This document shows, in pieces, positions 16,517 to 27,100 of a stretch of DNA of 64,000 nt. This DNA comes from Nocardia anaemiae NBRC 100462 (GTDB lineage Bacteria; Actinomycetota; Actinomycetes; Mycobacteriales; Mycobacteriaceae): positions 1 through 64,000 of the forward strand of contig NZ_BDAZ01000073.1 in assembly GCF_001612725.1 (NCBI RefSeq), in the 5' to 3' direction. The notes under the pieces are model-generated. The model was not told where the DNA came from. It saw nothing but the letters and a program-made list of their open reading frames with translations, and did not search any database. Both the position numbers and the translations under genes were made by a program. The stretch's first letter is position 1. Every line of letters begins with the position of its first letter.

Positions 16517-16534
16517 CTCGATTCGAGGTCTTCA

Positions 16535-17488
16535 ATGACAGTCCCACCCAACCCGGCCATCAGGGTCGGCGGGTTGACCAAATCCTTCGGCAGCCAGACA
16601 GTGCTGGCAGGCATCGACCTCGAAGTCGCCGCAGGCACCGTCTTTTCGCTACTCGGCCCCAACGGCGCGGGCAAGACCACCATCGTTCGCATTCTGACCA
16701 CGCTCACCAGCGCGGACAGCGGTGAAATCCGAATCGGCGGGCACGATCTCGCACACGAATCCGATGCTGTGCGCCGCATCATCGGCGTCACCGGCCAGTA
16801 CTCGGCGGTCGACGGCGTGCTGACCGGCGGCGAAAATCTGCGTCTGATGGGACGGCTGCTCCATCTGGACCGAACGGAGATAGCCCGCAGGACCACCCAC
16901 CTCCTCGACCGATTCGACCTCACCGAGGCGGCGGATGCCCGCGCCGCGACCTATTCCGGCGGCATGCGCAGGCGACTCGATCTGGCAATGAGCCTCATGG
17001 GCCGACCGCGCATCATCTTCCTCGACGAACCGACAACGGGTCTGGATCCGCGCAGCCGCCGCGAGCTGTGGCAGGTCATCCGGCGCCTGGTCGCCGACGG
17101 CGTGACGATCTTCCTCACCACCCAATATCTGGAGGAGGCCGATCAGCTCGCCGACCGAATCGCGGTGCTGCACAACGGGAATATTGTCGCGGAGGGCTCG
17201 CCCGAGGACCTCAAGCAACTCGCTCCAGGCGGTCACATCCAGTTGCGCTTCGCCGACCGGCACGGACTCGCCGCGGCCGCCCGAGCAGTTCCGAACGGCG
17301 AGATCGATGACGAGCAACTGGTGCTGCAGGTCCCGTCGAACGGCAGTGTCGGCGAGCTCAAGCACCTGCTGGATCAATTCGACGATCAGGCGATCACCAT
17401 CGACCAGCTGGCAATCCACACTCCCGACCTCGACGACGTCTTCTTCGCCCTGACCGGACATCCCACCGAGAAAGCCGCAACGCCATGA
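16535..17488 (+). CDS. ABC transporter ATP-binding protein (DrrA-like)
   Basis: Energises drug or lipid export across the membrane. In 317 residues it shows Walker A G-P-N-G-A-G-K-T-T, Q-loop G-Q-Y-S-A-V, signature Y-S-G-G-M-R-R-R-L-D, Walker B I-I-F-L-D-E-P-T-T-G-L-D, and the H-loop position occupied by Gln in F-L-T-T-Q-Y, as in many DrrA proteins. It carries the DrrA-type C-terminal extension. ATG 16535 has GAGG 7 nt upstream; the earlier ATG 16502 sits inside the operator. It overlaps the permease gene by 4 nt. Confidence 0.95.
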   Translation: MTVPPNPAIRVGGLTKSFGSQTVLAGIDLEVAAGTVFSLLGPNGAGKTTIVRILTTLTSADSGEIRIGGHDLAHESDAVRRIIGVTGQYSAVDGVLTGGENLRLMGRLLHLDRTEIARRTTHLLDRFDLTEAADARAATYSGGMRRRLDLAMSLMGRPRIIFLDEPTTGLDPRSRRELWQVIRRLVADGVTIFLTTQYLEEADQLADRIAVLHNGNIVAEGSPEDLKQLAPGGHIQLRFADRHGLAAAARAVPNGEIDDEQLVLQVPSNGSVGELKHLLDQFDDQAITIDQLAIHTPDLDDVFFALTGHPTEKAATP

Positions 17489-18276
17489 CCACCGCAACAC
17501 CGGCCGCCCCAAGGCTTTTCACCGCGACCATCCAAGACGCCGTGACCATGCTCGGCCGCAATCTGCGCCATACGGTCCGCAGCCCCGACACCATGATCAT
17601 GACGATCGCGCTGCCGATCATGATCCTGCTGATGTTCGTCTACGTCTTCGGCGGCGCGATGAACGTCGGCGGACCGTATATCGACTACATCGTCCCGGGA
17701 ATCATCCTGCTGTGCGCGGGCTTCGGGTCCGCGTCGACGGCGGTGAGCCTGTCCACCGATCTGAACGACGGCATCATCGACCGGTTCCGCACCATGGCAA
17801 TCGCCCGATCATCGGTGCTGACCGGACATGTCGTGGAGAGCGTTCTGCGCAATCTGGTCACCACCACCATCGTTATCCTGGTGGCGGTGGCCATCGGCTT
17901 CCGGCCGACCACCGACCCGCTGCGCTGGCTGGGCGCCTACGGGATCATCGCGATATTCGTACTCGCCCTGTCATGGCTCGCGGCGGCACTCGGCCTGCTG
18001 GCGCGCAATCCAGAGGCGGCCAATGGATTTACCTTCGTCTTCATGTTCCTGCCGTATGTGAGCAGTGCGTTCGTCCCGCCGCAGTCCATGCCGAGATGGC
18101 TGCACTGGTTCGCCGAGAATCAGCCGGTGACGCCGGTTACCGAGACGATGCGCGGGTTGTTGCTGGGTACACCCCTCGGCAATAGTGCGCTGCTGGCCCT
18201 CGGCTGGTGCACAGGGATCGCGGTAGTCGGCTATGTCGCGGCGGCCGCCCTGTTCCGGCATCGAACAGCGGATTGA
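17485..18276 (+). CDS. ABC-2 type permease (DrrB-like)
   Basis: The membrane partner of the upstream ATPase: 263 residues with six hydrophobic segments and the ABC-2 family pattern, including A-L-P-I-M-I-L-L-M-F-V-Y-V-F-G-G-A near the N-terminus and N-P-E-A-A-N-G-F-T-F in the fifth region. Its ATG overlaps the stop of drrA-like (ATGA), implying translational coupling. The substrate is unknown; multidrug, anthracycline or glycolipid export are the usual possibilities. Confidence 0.94.
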   Translation: MTTATPAAPRLFTATIQDAVTMLGRNLRHTVRSPDTMIMTIALPIMILLMFVYVFGGAMNVGGPYIDYIVPGIILLCAGFGSASTAVSLSTDLNDGIIDRFRTMAIARSSVLTGHVVESVLRNLVTTTIVILVAVAIGFRPTTDPLRWLGAYGIIAIFVLALSWLAAALGLLARNPEAANGFTFVFMFLPYVSSAFVPPQSMPRWLHWFAENQPVTPVTETMRGLLLGTPLGNSALLALGWCTGIAVVGYVAAAALFRHRTAD

Positions 18277-18287
18277 GCCCACATAGC

Positions 18288-18323
18288 CGAGAGGTCCGGA
18301 GCCGCTGGGCACCGGACCTCTCG
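18288..18323. terminator. 12-bp hairpin terminator between convergent genes
   Basis: CGAGAGGTCCGG pairs perfectly with CCGGACCTCTCG around a 12-nt loop. TTTTCT follows a few bases later. It serves the ABC operon and, in reverse, the DUF7159-like gene. Confidence 0.8.
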
Positions 18324-18334
18324 AGGATTTTCTC

Positions 18335-19585
18335 CTAGGTGGGCAGCAACTGCTGTGCCGCCCATTGCGCGAGCATGCGGAAGTGGTTTTCCCACCAGTG
18401 GTAGGACTCGGGGGTGAAGGCCGCGGGGGGCGGGGCTTCACCGGGGAAGAGCATGGCGCCGTTCGGGGCGCCGACCTTGGTGGTCGGTCCCGGGACACCG
18501 GTGCCAGGGAGCGGCGGCTGAGATCCAGCCGCCTCGTTTTCGTGCGCATCCGGGGAGGTCATGCCGGGTGGCTGAGCGCCCCAGTGCTGGAAGGTGTACT
18601 GCGGATAATCACCCAGGTCGACGACCGTCGAGTCGGAGGTGGATCCGGCGGCCGTGGGTTGCCGGGCCTCGGGACGATCGAAGGGACTGATATTCGGCTG
18701 CACCGAGGAACCCGCGGCGGAGCCACTCGCCGATCCGGTATCACCGTCGACAACGCGGGCATCCGCCGTGACCCGCGCGTCCGCGACGACCGCGCCCGTG
18801 CGCGTTGTCACATACAAACCGCCCACGACCAGCCCGCCGGCCAACACACTCGCCGCGGCGAACATCGCCGTATGACCACGCGCACTACGCACCCGCTCGA
18901 CCGGCTCGCTCACACCCGTCGCATCACTCATCGCGAACAGTGCGGCACCGACCGCCGAGGCGGAGGTCGCGACCTTGCACGGCAGCACCGGCGCACCGAA
19001 GCCGTCCATCGCCGTGGCCACCACCGGGCCGTCCGCGGCCGAACCGATCAGCACCACCGCATCCGGGCGGACCATGGCCGCCTCGAACTGATCCCAGGCA
19101 TCCGACACCGCGACGTCGAGTGCCTCGGCGGTCACACTGCCGGACTGGCTCGTCGCGGCCAGCACCCGGCTGCGCTTGCGGTCGATCAGAGTGAACGCCT
19201 GATGCCCGGGCACCACCTCGCAGATGAGCAGGTCGTCGAATTCATCGAGCCAGGTCATGACCCCGGCCACACTCAGATGTGCCGACTTGGCCGACACCAG
19301 CGAGGCGGTATGCCACGGGCCGGACGCCAATTTCGTGACGATGGCGCGCCGTTCGACGGCATCGCGGTAGGCGACCGCCGCGCCCACGATCTCCCGCTCC
19401 GACTCCAGCTCTGCGGCTAGGGTGTCCAGCGCCGTCTGGACCGCGACCGCCAAGTCCGCCTTCGAATCGCCACGAGTTTTCACCACCCGCTGAAGCAGCA
19501 CCCGCTCGGGTAGCTTCTCGCCGCCGTCGGCGATGGCTACCGCGTGAACGGCGCCGCGTTCGGTGGAAACGCCTAGTGTTACCAC
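18335..19585 (-). CDS. DUF7159-like membrane-anchored protein with disordered tail
   Basis: This 416-residue protein has an N-terminal actin-like pseudo-ATPase region (V-V-T-L-G-V-S-T-E-R-G-A-V-H-A-V, later V-V-L-I-G-S-A-A-D-G-P-V), one TM segment near residue 250 (A-A-S-V-L-A-G-G-L-V-V-G-G-L-Y-V), and a Pro/Ser/Gly-rich extracytoplasmic C-terminus. The architecture matches mycobacterial and nocardial DUF7159 proteins and parallels the Hsp70-like gene at 8571. GTG 19585 is chosen because GGGAG lies 9 nt upstream; GTG 19600 is in frame. Function unknown. Confidence 0.75.
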   Translation of the reverse strand: MVTLGVSTERGAVHAVAIADGGEKLPERVLLQRVVKTRGDSKADLAVAVQTALDTLAAELESEREIVGAAVAYRDAVERRAIVTKLASGPWHTASLVSAKSAHLSVAGVMTWLDEFDDLLICEVVPGHQAFTLIDRKRSRVLAATSQSGSVTAEALDVAVSDAWDQFEAAMVRPDAVVLIGSAADGPVVATAMDGFGAPVLPCKVATSASAVGAALFAMSDATGVSEPVERVRSARGHTAMFAAASVLAGGLVVGGLYVTTRTGAVVADARVTADARVVDGDTGSASGSAAGSSVQPNISPFDRPEARQPTAAGSTSDSTVVDLGDYPQYTFQHWGAQPPGMTSPDAHENEAAGSQPPLPGTGVPGPTTKVGAPNGAMLFPGEAPPPAAFTPESYHWWENHFRMLAQWAAQQLLPT

Positions 19586-19818
19586 GGATCGAGCTCCCAC
19601 TGATCACGCCTTCCCAGTGCAATTGCAGAGCCCACGAGCTTGCCGAAACCCCTGAGCCCCTTGGATTCCCCGGCACGAAACGTACGTCGAGATGCACGCA
19701 CGCTCGGTTATGTGTTCGGCGCCATTTCCGCCTTGGATGGGTGATGAAATGTGACAGTCCTTAACACGCAGATACGGTGCGCGTGTCGCACGCGTGTCGA
19801 TACCGCTAGCCTTGATAC

Positions 19819-20520
19819 GTGGATGTACGCACGGAGGCCAGGTCGAAGCAGCGACGTCTGGACCCCGCGTTGGACCTGCAGGACGACCCGCAGGAGCTCA
19901 TGCCGCGGCGCAGGCCCACTCAGGAACGCAGTAAACGCAAGTTCGATGCCCTCTTGCAGGCATCCCGGGAATTGCTCGTCGAGGTCGGGTTCGAATCGTT
20001 CACCTGTGAAGAGGTGGCCGCTCGGGCCGAAGTGCCGATCGGCACGCTGTATCAGTTCTTCGCCAACAAATACGTCATCGTCTGCGAGCTGAATCGCCAA
20101 GACCTGGTTGCGGTTTCCCAGGAACTCGCCGACTTCCACGGTGAAATCCCGTCATTGGACTGGTTGCGGCATATGAACCAGTTCGTCGATCATCTGGCGA
20201 ATCTGTGGCTGACCGACCCGTCCCGGCGCGAGGTCTGGCTGGCCATGCAGTCCACCCCGTCCACCCGAGCCACCGGTGCGATCCACGAAAAGGAATTCGC
20301 CGAGGTCGTCTCGCAAATGCTGCGCCCGCTGACGCCGCGCACCCCCCGCGCGCGCCGCACCATGATGGCCGAGGTCTTGGTGCACGTCGTCTATTCGATG
20401 CTGAATTTCTCTGTCCAAGACGACCAGAGCAACACCGAGGCGGTCTCCGAACTCAAACGGCTGATGGTGGCGTACCTCATGGTCGCGGAAAAGGAATCCC
20501 GAACCGGCGGAGAGCGCTGA
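19819..20520 (+). CDS. TetR family regulator
   Basis: This 233-residue protein has an N-terminal basic extension of about 35 residues, then the TetR DNA-binding domain (F-T-C-E-E-V-A-A-R-A-E-V-P-I-G-T-L-Y-Q-F-F-A-N-K) and a helical ligand-binding domain. No ribosome site precedes ATG 19819, and TTGATACGT just upstream may be a -10 for a leaderless mRNA. It does not resemble FasR at the N-terminus. It is convergent with acpS; its target is not evident. Confidence 0.88.
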   Translation: MDVRTEARSKQRRLDPALDLQDDPQELMPRRRPTQERSKRKFDALLQASRELLVEVGFESFTCEEVAARAEVPIGTLYQFFANKYVIVCELNRQDLVAVSQELADFHGEIPSLDWLRHMNQFVDHLANLWLTDPSRREVWLAMQSTPSTRATGAIHEKEFAEVVSQMLRPLTPRTPRARRTMMAEVLVHVVYSMLNFSVQDDQSNTEAVSELKRLMVAYLMVAEKESRTGGER

Positions 20521-20535
20521 CCTTCGGCAACCAGC

Positions 20536-20571
20536 GTTCGAGCCGGGCACCCTGAGGTGCCCGGCTCGAAC
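20536..20571. terminator. Perfect 16-bp bidirectional terminator
   Basis: GTTCGAGCCGGGCACC pairs perfectly with GGTGCCCGGCTCGAAC around CTGA, centred between the convergent TetR gene and acpS. Confidence 0.85.
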
Positions 20572-20579
20572 ATGGTCGG

Positions 20580-21014
20580 CTACTGCGCTTCGCGACCTTC
20601 GATCAGGTCGGCGAGTTCACCCGGATCCTCCAGGACAACCATGGCGGCGGCCGTATCGCCGTCGTGCGTCAGAGACAGGTGAACCCTTGCGCGAGGAAGG
20701 AATTCGGCGGCCAAGCCGTGCAGTTTGATGCTCGGGCGACCCCAGGCGTCGTTGACCACCTCGATGAGGGGGTACGGATTGTCGCCGATCTGCGGGCGGC
20801 GCGCGAAACGCGAAGACGCCCACGCCTTCAGCACCGCCTCTTTGGCCGCCCAGCGTGCCGCGTAACTGCGCGCCGGGTCGGTGCCCTTGCTCTGGCAGTA
20901 GCGCCGCTCACCGGCCGTGAAACTCTCCCGGAGCATGGTGGTTCCGGACCGTTGCAACTGTTCGGCGAACTCGGAAATGGTCACCAAGTCCAAGCCGATA
21001 CCCAGGATGGTCAA
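20580..21014 (-). CDS. acpS: Holo-[acyl-carrier-protein] synthase
   Basis: Transfers 4'-phosphopantetheine from CoA to the ACP domain of the type I FAS. The 144-residue product has I-G-L-D-L-V (Mg-binding Asp), R-Y-A-A-R-W-A-A-K-E-A-V-L-K-A (Glu of the second signature) and L-S-L-T-H-D. TTG 21014 gives the family-typical start (T-I-L-G-I-G-L-D). A GGAGGAG lies 10-12 nt upstream of it. The gene order fas-acpS is the same as in mycobacteria, but a terminator-like hairpin separates the two here. Confidence 0.95.
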   Translation of the reverse strand: MTILGIGLDLVTISEFAEQLQRSGTTMLRESFTAGERRYCQSKGTDPARSYAARWAAKEAVLKAWASSRFARRPQIGDNPYPLIEVVNDAWGRPSIKLHGLAAEFLPRARVHLSLTHDGDTAAAMVVLEDPGELADLIEGREAQ

Positions 21015-21055
21015 TGCGTCGCCGCTCCTCCGCCTTCGAGCCCAAATGAAAAACT

Positions 21056-21087
21056 CAGAGTGCGGCCGCCGTAGCGACCGCACTCTG
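21056..21087 (-). terminator. Intrinsic terminator between fas and acpS
   Basis: Reading the minus strand, CAGAGTGCGG pairs with CCGCACTCTG (10-bp perfect stem, 12-nt loop), directly followed by AGTTTTTC. It lies 20 nt after the fas stop and 41 nt before the acpS start. Confidence 0.8.
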
Positions 21088-21107
21088 CACGGTAATGGCC
21101 GAAACCC

Positions 21108-24100
21108 CTACGCCATAGAGCCACCGGCGTCGAGTTGCCCGAGAATCACTGCCCCGGTACCGCAGCCCGCACCGTCGGCCCGGTAGGTGCCGTTGCCGGA
21201 CAGCCGTGCCTCCGGCGAGAGCAGCACGTCGGCCTCCAGCTGCCGCTTCTGCTCCGACGGCGTGCCGTCGGCACCGAGGCGCCGATCCGCGGGCCGCTCG
21301 TACAGCGGGGCACCGCCGCACATGGCCTCGGTGAACCGCTGCCGTCCGGCGAGCTGACGCTGCTGCGCCCGGCGCTGGTACTCCTCGCGCCGACCCGGCT
21401 CGATCGCCTGGATGAACGCCTCCGGATGCACCACCGCGAGCAGACCCGAGACGTGGCCGAAGCCGAGTGAGGTCAGCAGACCGGCCTTGAGCGGGAACCG
21501 CTCACCGAAACGCAGCGGTTCGCGCGCCCAGACCAGATGCGGGTAGGCCTGCATCTTGTCGTCGACGCAGTCCAGACTCCGATTCGGCGGTACCACACCG
21601 TTTTCCAGCACCTGGCACAGGCCGATGAGCTGGAAGGCGGCCGCACCGCCCTTGGCGTGCCCGGTCAGGCTCTTCTGCGAAACCACGAACAGCGGCGCAC
21701 CTTCGGAGCGTCCGATGGCCGTGGCCAACCGCTCGTGCAGTTCGGACTCGTTCGGATCGTTGGCCGCGGTCGAGGTGTCGTGCTTGGAGATGACCGCGAT
21801 ATCGTCCGGCGCCACACCGAGTTTGCGCAGTTCGGCGGCGAACTTGGATTCGCGACCGCCACGTCCCGCACCGAGTGCGCCGAGGCCGGGCGCCGGGATC
21901 GAGGTGTGCACGCCATCGGCGAAGGACTGCGCGAAGGCGACCACACCGAGCACCGGCAAGCCGAGTTCGAGCGCGATATCACCGCGCGCCAGCAGGACGG
22001 TGCCACCACCCTGCGATTCCACGAAGCCGCCGCGACGGCGGTCGTTGGCGCGGGAGAAGTACCGGTCGCTGATGCCCTTGGCGCTCATGGCCGCCGAATC
22101 CGCGGTGGCCGACATGTCACCGAAGCCGACGATGCCCTCGATACCGAGATCGTCGAAACCACCGGCGACCACCAATTCGGCCTTGCCCAGACGGATCTTG
22201 TCGACACCCTCCTCGACCGACACCGCGGCCGTCGCGCAGGCCGCCACCGGATGCACCATGGCGCCGTAGCTGCCGACGTAGGACTGCACCACATGCGCGA
22301 GCGCGACGTTCGGCAGCGCCTCCTGCAGGATGTCGTTCGGGCGCGACTCACCGAGCAGGTTGTCGATGTAGAGCGAACGCATCGAGGACATGCCGCCCAT
22401 ACCGGTGCCCTGGGTGTTGGCGACCAGGCTCGGATGCACCCAGCTCATCAGCTCGGCCGGGCTGAATCCGGAGCTGATGAACGCGTCGACGGTGCAGACG
22501 ATGTTCCACAGCGCGACCCGGTCCACCGAGGCCGCCATATCGGCGGAGATGCCCCAGATGGTGGGATCCCAGCCGGTCGGGATCTGACCGCCGACGGTGC
22601 GCGACAACTTGGCCTTGCGCGGCACCCGGATCTCGGTGCCCGCCTTGCGGATCACCTGCCAGTCACCGGAATCGGCGACCGGCGTGATCACCGTGTGCTC
22701 CGGATCCGCGGCGTAGAAGGCGCGCGCCTCGGCCTCGCCGCCGACCGTGAAGGTGAGATCCTGGTCCAGGAAGACCGAGGTCATCAGCGGTGCGGCATTG
22801 TCGACCATGGCGCCGTCGTCCTCGTAGCGGCGCACACCGCAGCGCGCGACGACCGCGTCGTGGTACTTCTCCGCCAGCTCGTGCTCGGGGACGTAGTCAC
22901 CGGATTCGGTGTCATACCAACCGGGCTTGGGATCGTTCTCCCAAGTGACCATGCCGGTGGTCCAGGCGAGCTCGAGCACGCCAGCAGCGGAGAGCTCGTC
23001 GGAGACCTCCATCTCGAACCGGGTGCGCGCCGAACCGTACGGGCCGAGCTCACCGGCGCCGACGATGACGACCATATCGGCGAGATCGGCGGTCACCGAA
23101 CCCCATTCGGGCACCGGCAGGGCCGAGCTCATGGTCGGCGGTGCGGGCAGCGCCGAAATCGTCGCCGCCGCAACGGCTTCCTCGGTCTCGGCCGGTGCGT
23201 CCTCCTGGGCCTGCTTGGCCAGTGCGGGCAGATCGAGCTTGACCCTGGCGAGTCCGCCGGTGAGGTCGATCTGCTGCGGTCCGGTGGCGGTCACCTGACG
23301 GGCCCGCGAGGTGCACCACTTGAGCAGCTCATCGGCCATCTCGGTGGTGGACCAGGTGTGCACACCGGCCTTCTCGACCGCGGCCACCATCGGATCGTTG
23401 TGGCCCATCAGTCCGGTGCCGCGCACCCAGCCGATCAGGGCGTGCACCAGGGTGACTCGGCTCGACCACGACTTCTCGGCCCGCCACTTGGCGACCACCG
23501 CGTCGAGTGCGGCCTTGGACTCACCGTAGGCGCCGTCGCCGCCGAACATGCCGCGGTTGGGCGAACCCGGAAGCACCACATGCAGTTTCGCGTCGACATC
23601 GTGATCGGCGCCGATCTTGGACAGCCCACCGATGAGCCGCTCGACCGACCAGAGCAGCACCCGCATCTCCATTTCGGCACGGGCCCCGGCGTCGGCGAGA
23701 TCACCGGCGACCCGCGGCGCCGCGAACGGCAGCAGCAGGGTCGGCGTCATCGCATCCTTGATCTTGACCTTCGCGCCGCCCGCATTGTCGACCTGCTCGC
23801 TGCCGACCCAGTCGATCAGCGCATCGACGTCCTGGTAGGACGCCATATTCGCGGGGACGACCCACAGCGCGGCGCCATGGCGCGCGTTCTCGCGGTAGAG
23901 CTTGCGGTAGAAGCCGAGCCGCGCGTCATCGAGGCTCGAGGTGGTGACCACGACCGTTGCGCCGCCGCCGAGCAGTCGACCGGCGGCCGCCGCCGCGATG
24001 GAACCCTTGCTGGCACCGGTGATCACGGCGATATCCGAAGACCAGAGTCCGGACTCTTCGGTGTTCAGCGCCGCCTCGGCGATGCGCTCGTACAGTCCGG

Positions 24101-27100
24101 CGAGTACCGAGCGGGCCTCGTGCTTGGCCTTCTCACGCCACCAGTTCGCCTGTGCCGCAACGGCTTCACCCGCACCGAGGAAGCCATCCACCGACTCCTC
24201 GCCGGAGCTGATGTCATCGAGCAGCCAGAGCTTGGCCAGATCCTCACGTGCGGTCGCCCAGCGGTCGTCGATCAGAACGGCCTTGCGGGCGTCGAACGCG
24301 GGCGCGACCAAACGCGGCCAGTCCGAACCCAATTCGGCCGAGACCAGATCGACCAGGGTGTCGTCGGTGGCCTCCGGCGCGGACGCCTGATCGGTCAGCC
24401 CGAGCTGTTCGAGCACCACCCGCGCGGCCGTTGCGAGCACGCCGTCGCGACCAGTGATCTGTTCGGTGAACTCGCCAAGCGCCGCGGCGTCCACGGTGGC
24501 GCCGCCACCGCCGCCCGCGCTCGGCAGCGATACCGCGACACCGCGCCGGGCCGCGACGGCCTGCACGGCGGCGTCGATGGCGGCATCGACCGAGGCGGCG
24601 TCGCTGACACTGGCGACCAGCCCGCCGAGATCGCCGCCGCGCACGCTGACACCCTCGCGGGTGCCGAGCGAAACCTCGGCGGTGACATGGTGGGCCCAGC
24701 CATCGCCCAGCTCCCAGACCTTCTTGACGCGCTCGGCGATCGCGGCGGGCCGCTTGCCGGACGGACCGAAGACCTTGCGCAGGTGATCGCCGATGGCGTC
24801 GGAAAGCACCGAACCAAAAGGCTTGTAGGTACGGGCAAGTCGCTCGACCGTGGCCGAGAGCGCACCCATATCGGCATCGGCGGCACCGTCGATCGCACCG
24901 AGCGACAACTCGGAGCCGAGGTCGACGAGCAGCTGATTGCGCCGCGACGAAACACCGTCGCAGAGACTCTCGATGGTGTCGACCGGGCCGATCTGATCCA
25001 GCCGCAGCTTGGTCCACAGCGCGATCAGTACGCGGGTGGCGTCGGCGGCGGTGAACGCGATGTCATCCGGACGCGGACCACCCGAGCTCGCGACCGGGGC
25101 GGCCACCGGGGCCGCCGCGACCGGCGCTGCGGCCGAAGCGGTTTCGACCGGCTCATCGGCGGGATCGTCGACCGGCGCGGGATCGGTATCGGTCGAGTAG
25201 ACGATCGCGGCCTCGCGCTCGATATTCAGCACCTCGACGGTGACCGTGCCGAAGGCGGGCAGCTTCAGCGTCTGGCTGGCCAGGTTCGCCACGGTCGGCG
25301 TTGCGCCCAAACCGATTTCGACGAAACGCTGCACGCCGAGTCCGCCGTGGGCGGCGTCGGTGAACAGCAGATCCTGGGTCTCGATCCAGCGCACCGGGCT
25401 GGCGAACTGCCAGGCAAGCAGCTCGATCAGTACCACGCGGCACAGTTCGGTCGGGCGCGCGGCCCAGCCGTCGAAGTCGGCGAGCACGGCGGCCAGCGGC
25501 TCCGAGGGCACCAGATCGGCGATTTCCTGGATAAATGCGCGCTCCAGCGAGAACGGCTTGGGCACCAGGTTCGGAATGTAGCGTCCGACCAGGATTTCCG
25601 GGTGCAGATCCGCGGGCAGCAGCTGTTCGAGCTTCTGCCGGAACTCCGGCACACCCTCGCGCAGCACAGTGGAGTGGAACGGCACATCGATGCCGGGGAC
25701 CAGGATGAACGCCCGCTTTCCGCCGAATTCGGCACGGCGGCGGTCGATTTCGGTCTCCAACGCCTCGAGGCCCTTGACCGTGCCCGCGATCGCGTACTGC
25801 GAACCGCGCAGGTTCAGGTTGACGACCTCGAGGAATTCCCCGACGCTCTCGCCCACACCCGTGACGAAGTCGATGACCTCGTCATCGGGCAACCCGATCT
25901 GCGACGGCCGGATTGCGGCCATCCGATAGTCGCTGCGGCCCTGCGCATCCCGGGGCACCAGCTCGTGCATGGCGGAGCCGCGCTGGAACACGACCTCCAG
26001 CACCGCCTCCAGCGGCAGCACACCGGCTACGGCCGCGAGTGCGTTGTATTCACCGACCGAGTGTCCGGCCAGCATGGCGCCGTCGACGTAGGCACCGGCC
26101 TCGCGCAACTCGGCGACCTGAGCCACACCGAGCACCGCCATGGCGACCTGGGTGAACTGGGTCAGGTGCAGCACGCCGTCCGGGTGCCGGTGTTCGACAC
26201 CGCGCGCCTTGAGGTAGGTCGGGTTGTCCCGGACCACGGCCAGGATCGAAAAGCCCAGTGCCGCGCGGGTGTGCTTATCGGCGCGCTCCCAGATCTCCTT
26301 GGCGGCCTTGGAGCGGGCGCGGGCGTCCAGGCCCATGCCCTTGCGCTGGATGCCCTGGCCCGGGAAGGCGTAGACGGTCTTCGGGGCGGCGGTGCGACCG
26401 GTCGCGGTCATCACCAGATCGCCGTCGGTGCGGCAGGAGACCTCGACGATCTCGCTGCCCGCGTCGACCGCGATCCGCTCGACGCGCACGTCGATCTCCG
26501 CGCCAGGGCGGACCATACCGAGGAAACGAGTGGTCCACGCGGTCAAAGTCCGTGCCGGAGTGGAACTTTCGGGATCCACCGCAGACACCACGTGCTGCGC
26601 GGCGGCCGAAAGCCACATGCCGTGCACGATCGGGCTGCCGAGTCCGGCCAGCTTGGCGGCCGAATCGCTGGTGTGGATCGGGTTGTAGTCACCGGAGACC
26701 GCGGCGAAGGCACGCATGGTGCGCGGCGCCAGGATGGTGACGTCACGGCGACGCCGACGCGGGGTGTCGGTGGCCGCATCGGAGACCACACCGGCCGCGC
26801 GCGGCGGATCGGTCAGCTCGCCCGCGCCGTTGCGGCCGCGGATGGCGAAACGTTCGGTCAGCGTCGCCAGCGGCACCACGTCGAGGCCCTGATCCCGCAT
26901 CTCGCCGACCGACACCCGCACCTCGACCACGCGTCCCAAATCGGTGTCGACAACCTCACCCGATTCGGCGCGGACAACGAGAATGCTGGTGTCCTGCGGC
27001 AGGTCCCGCTCGAGTGCGATCTGGTGATCGAGGTGGACCAGATCAAGCATGCCCTCGATGACACTGTCACCGTCGGCGCTGCGTGCGGCTCCGAGCACCG

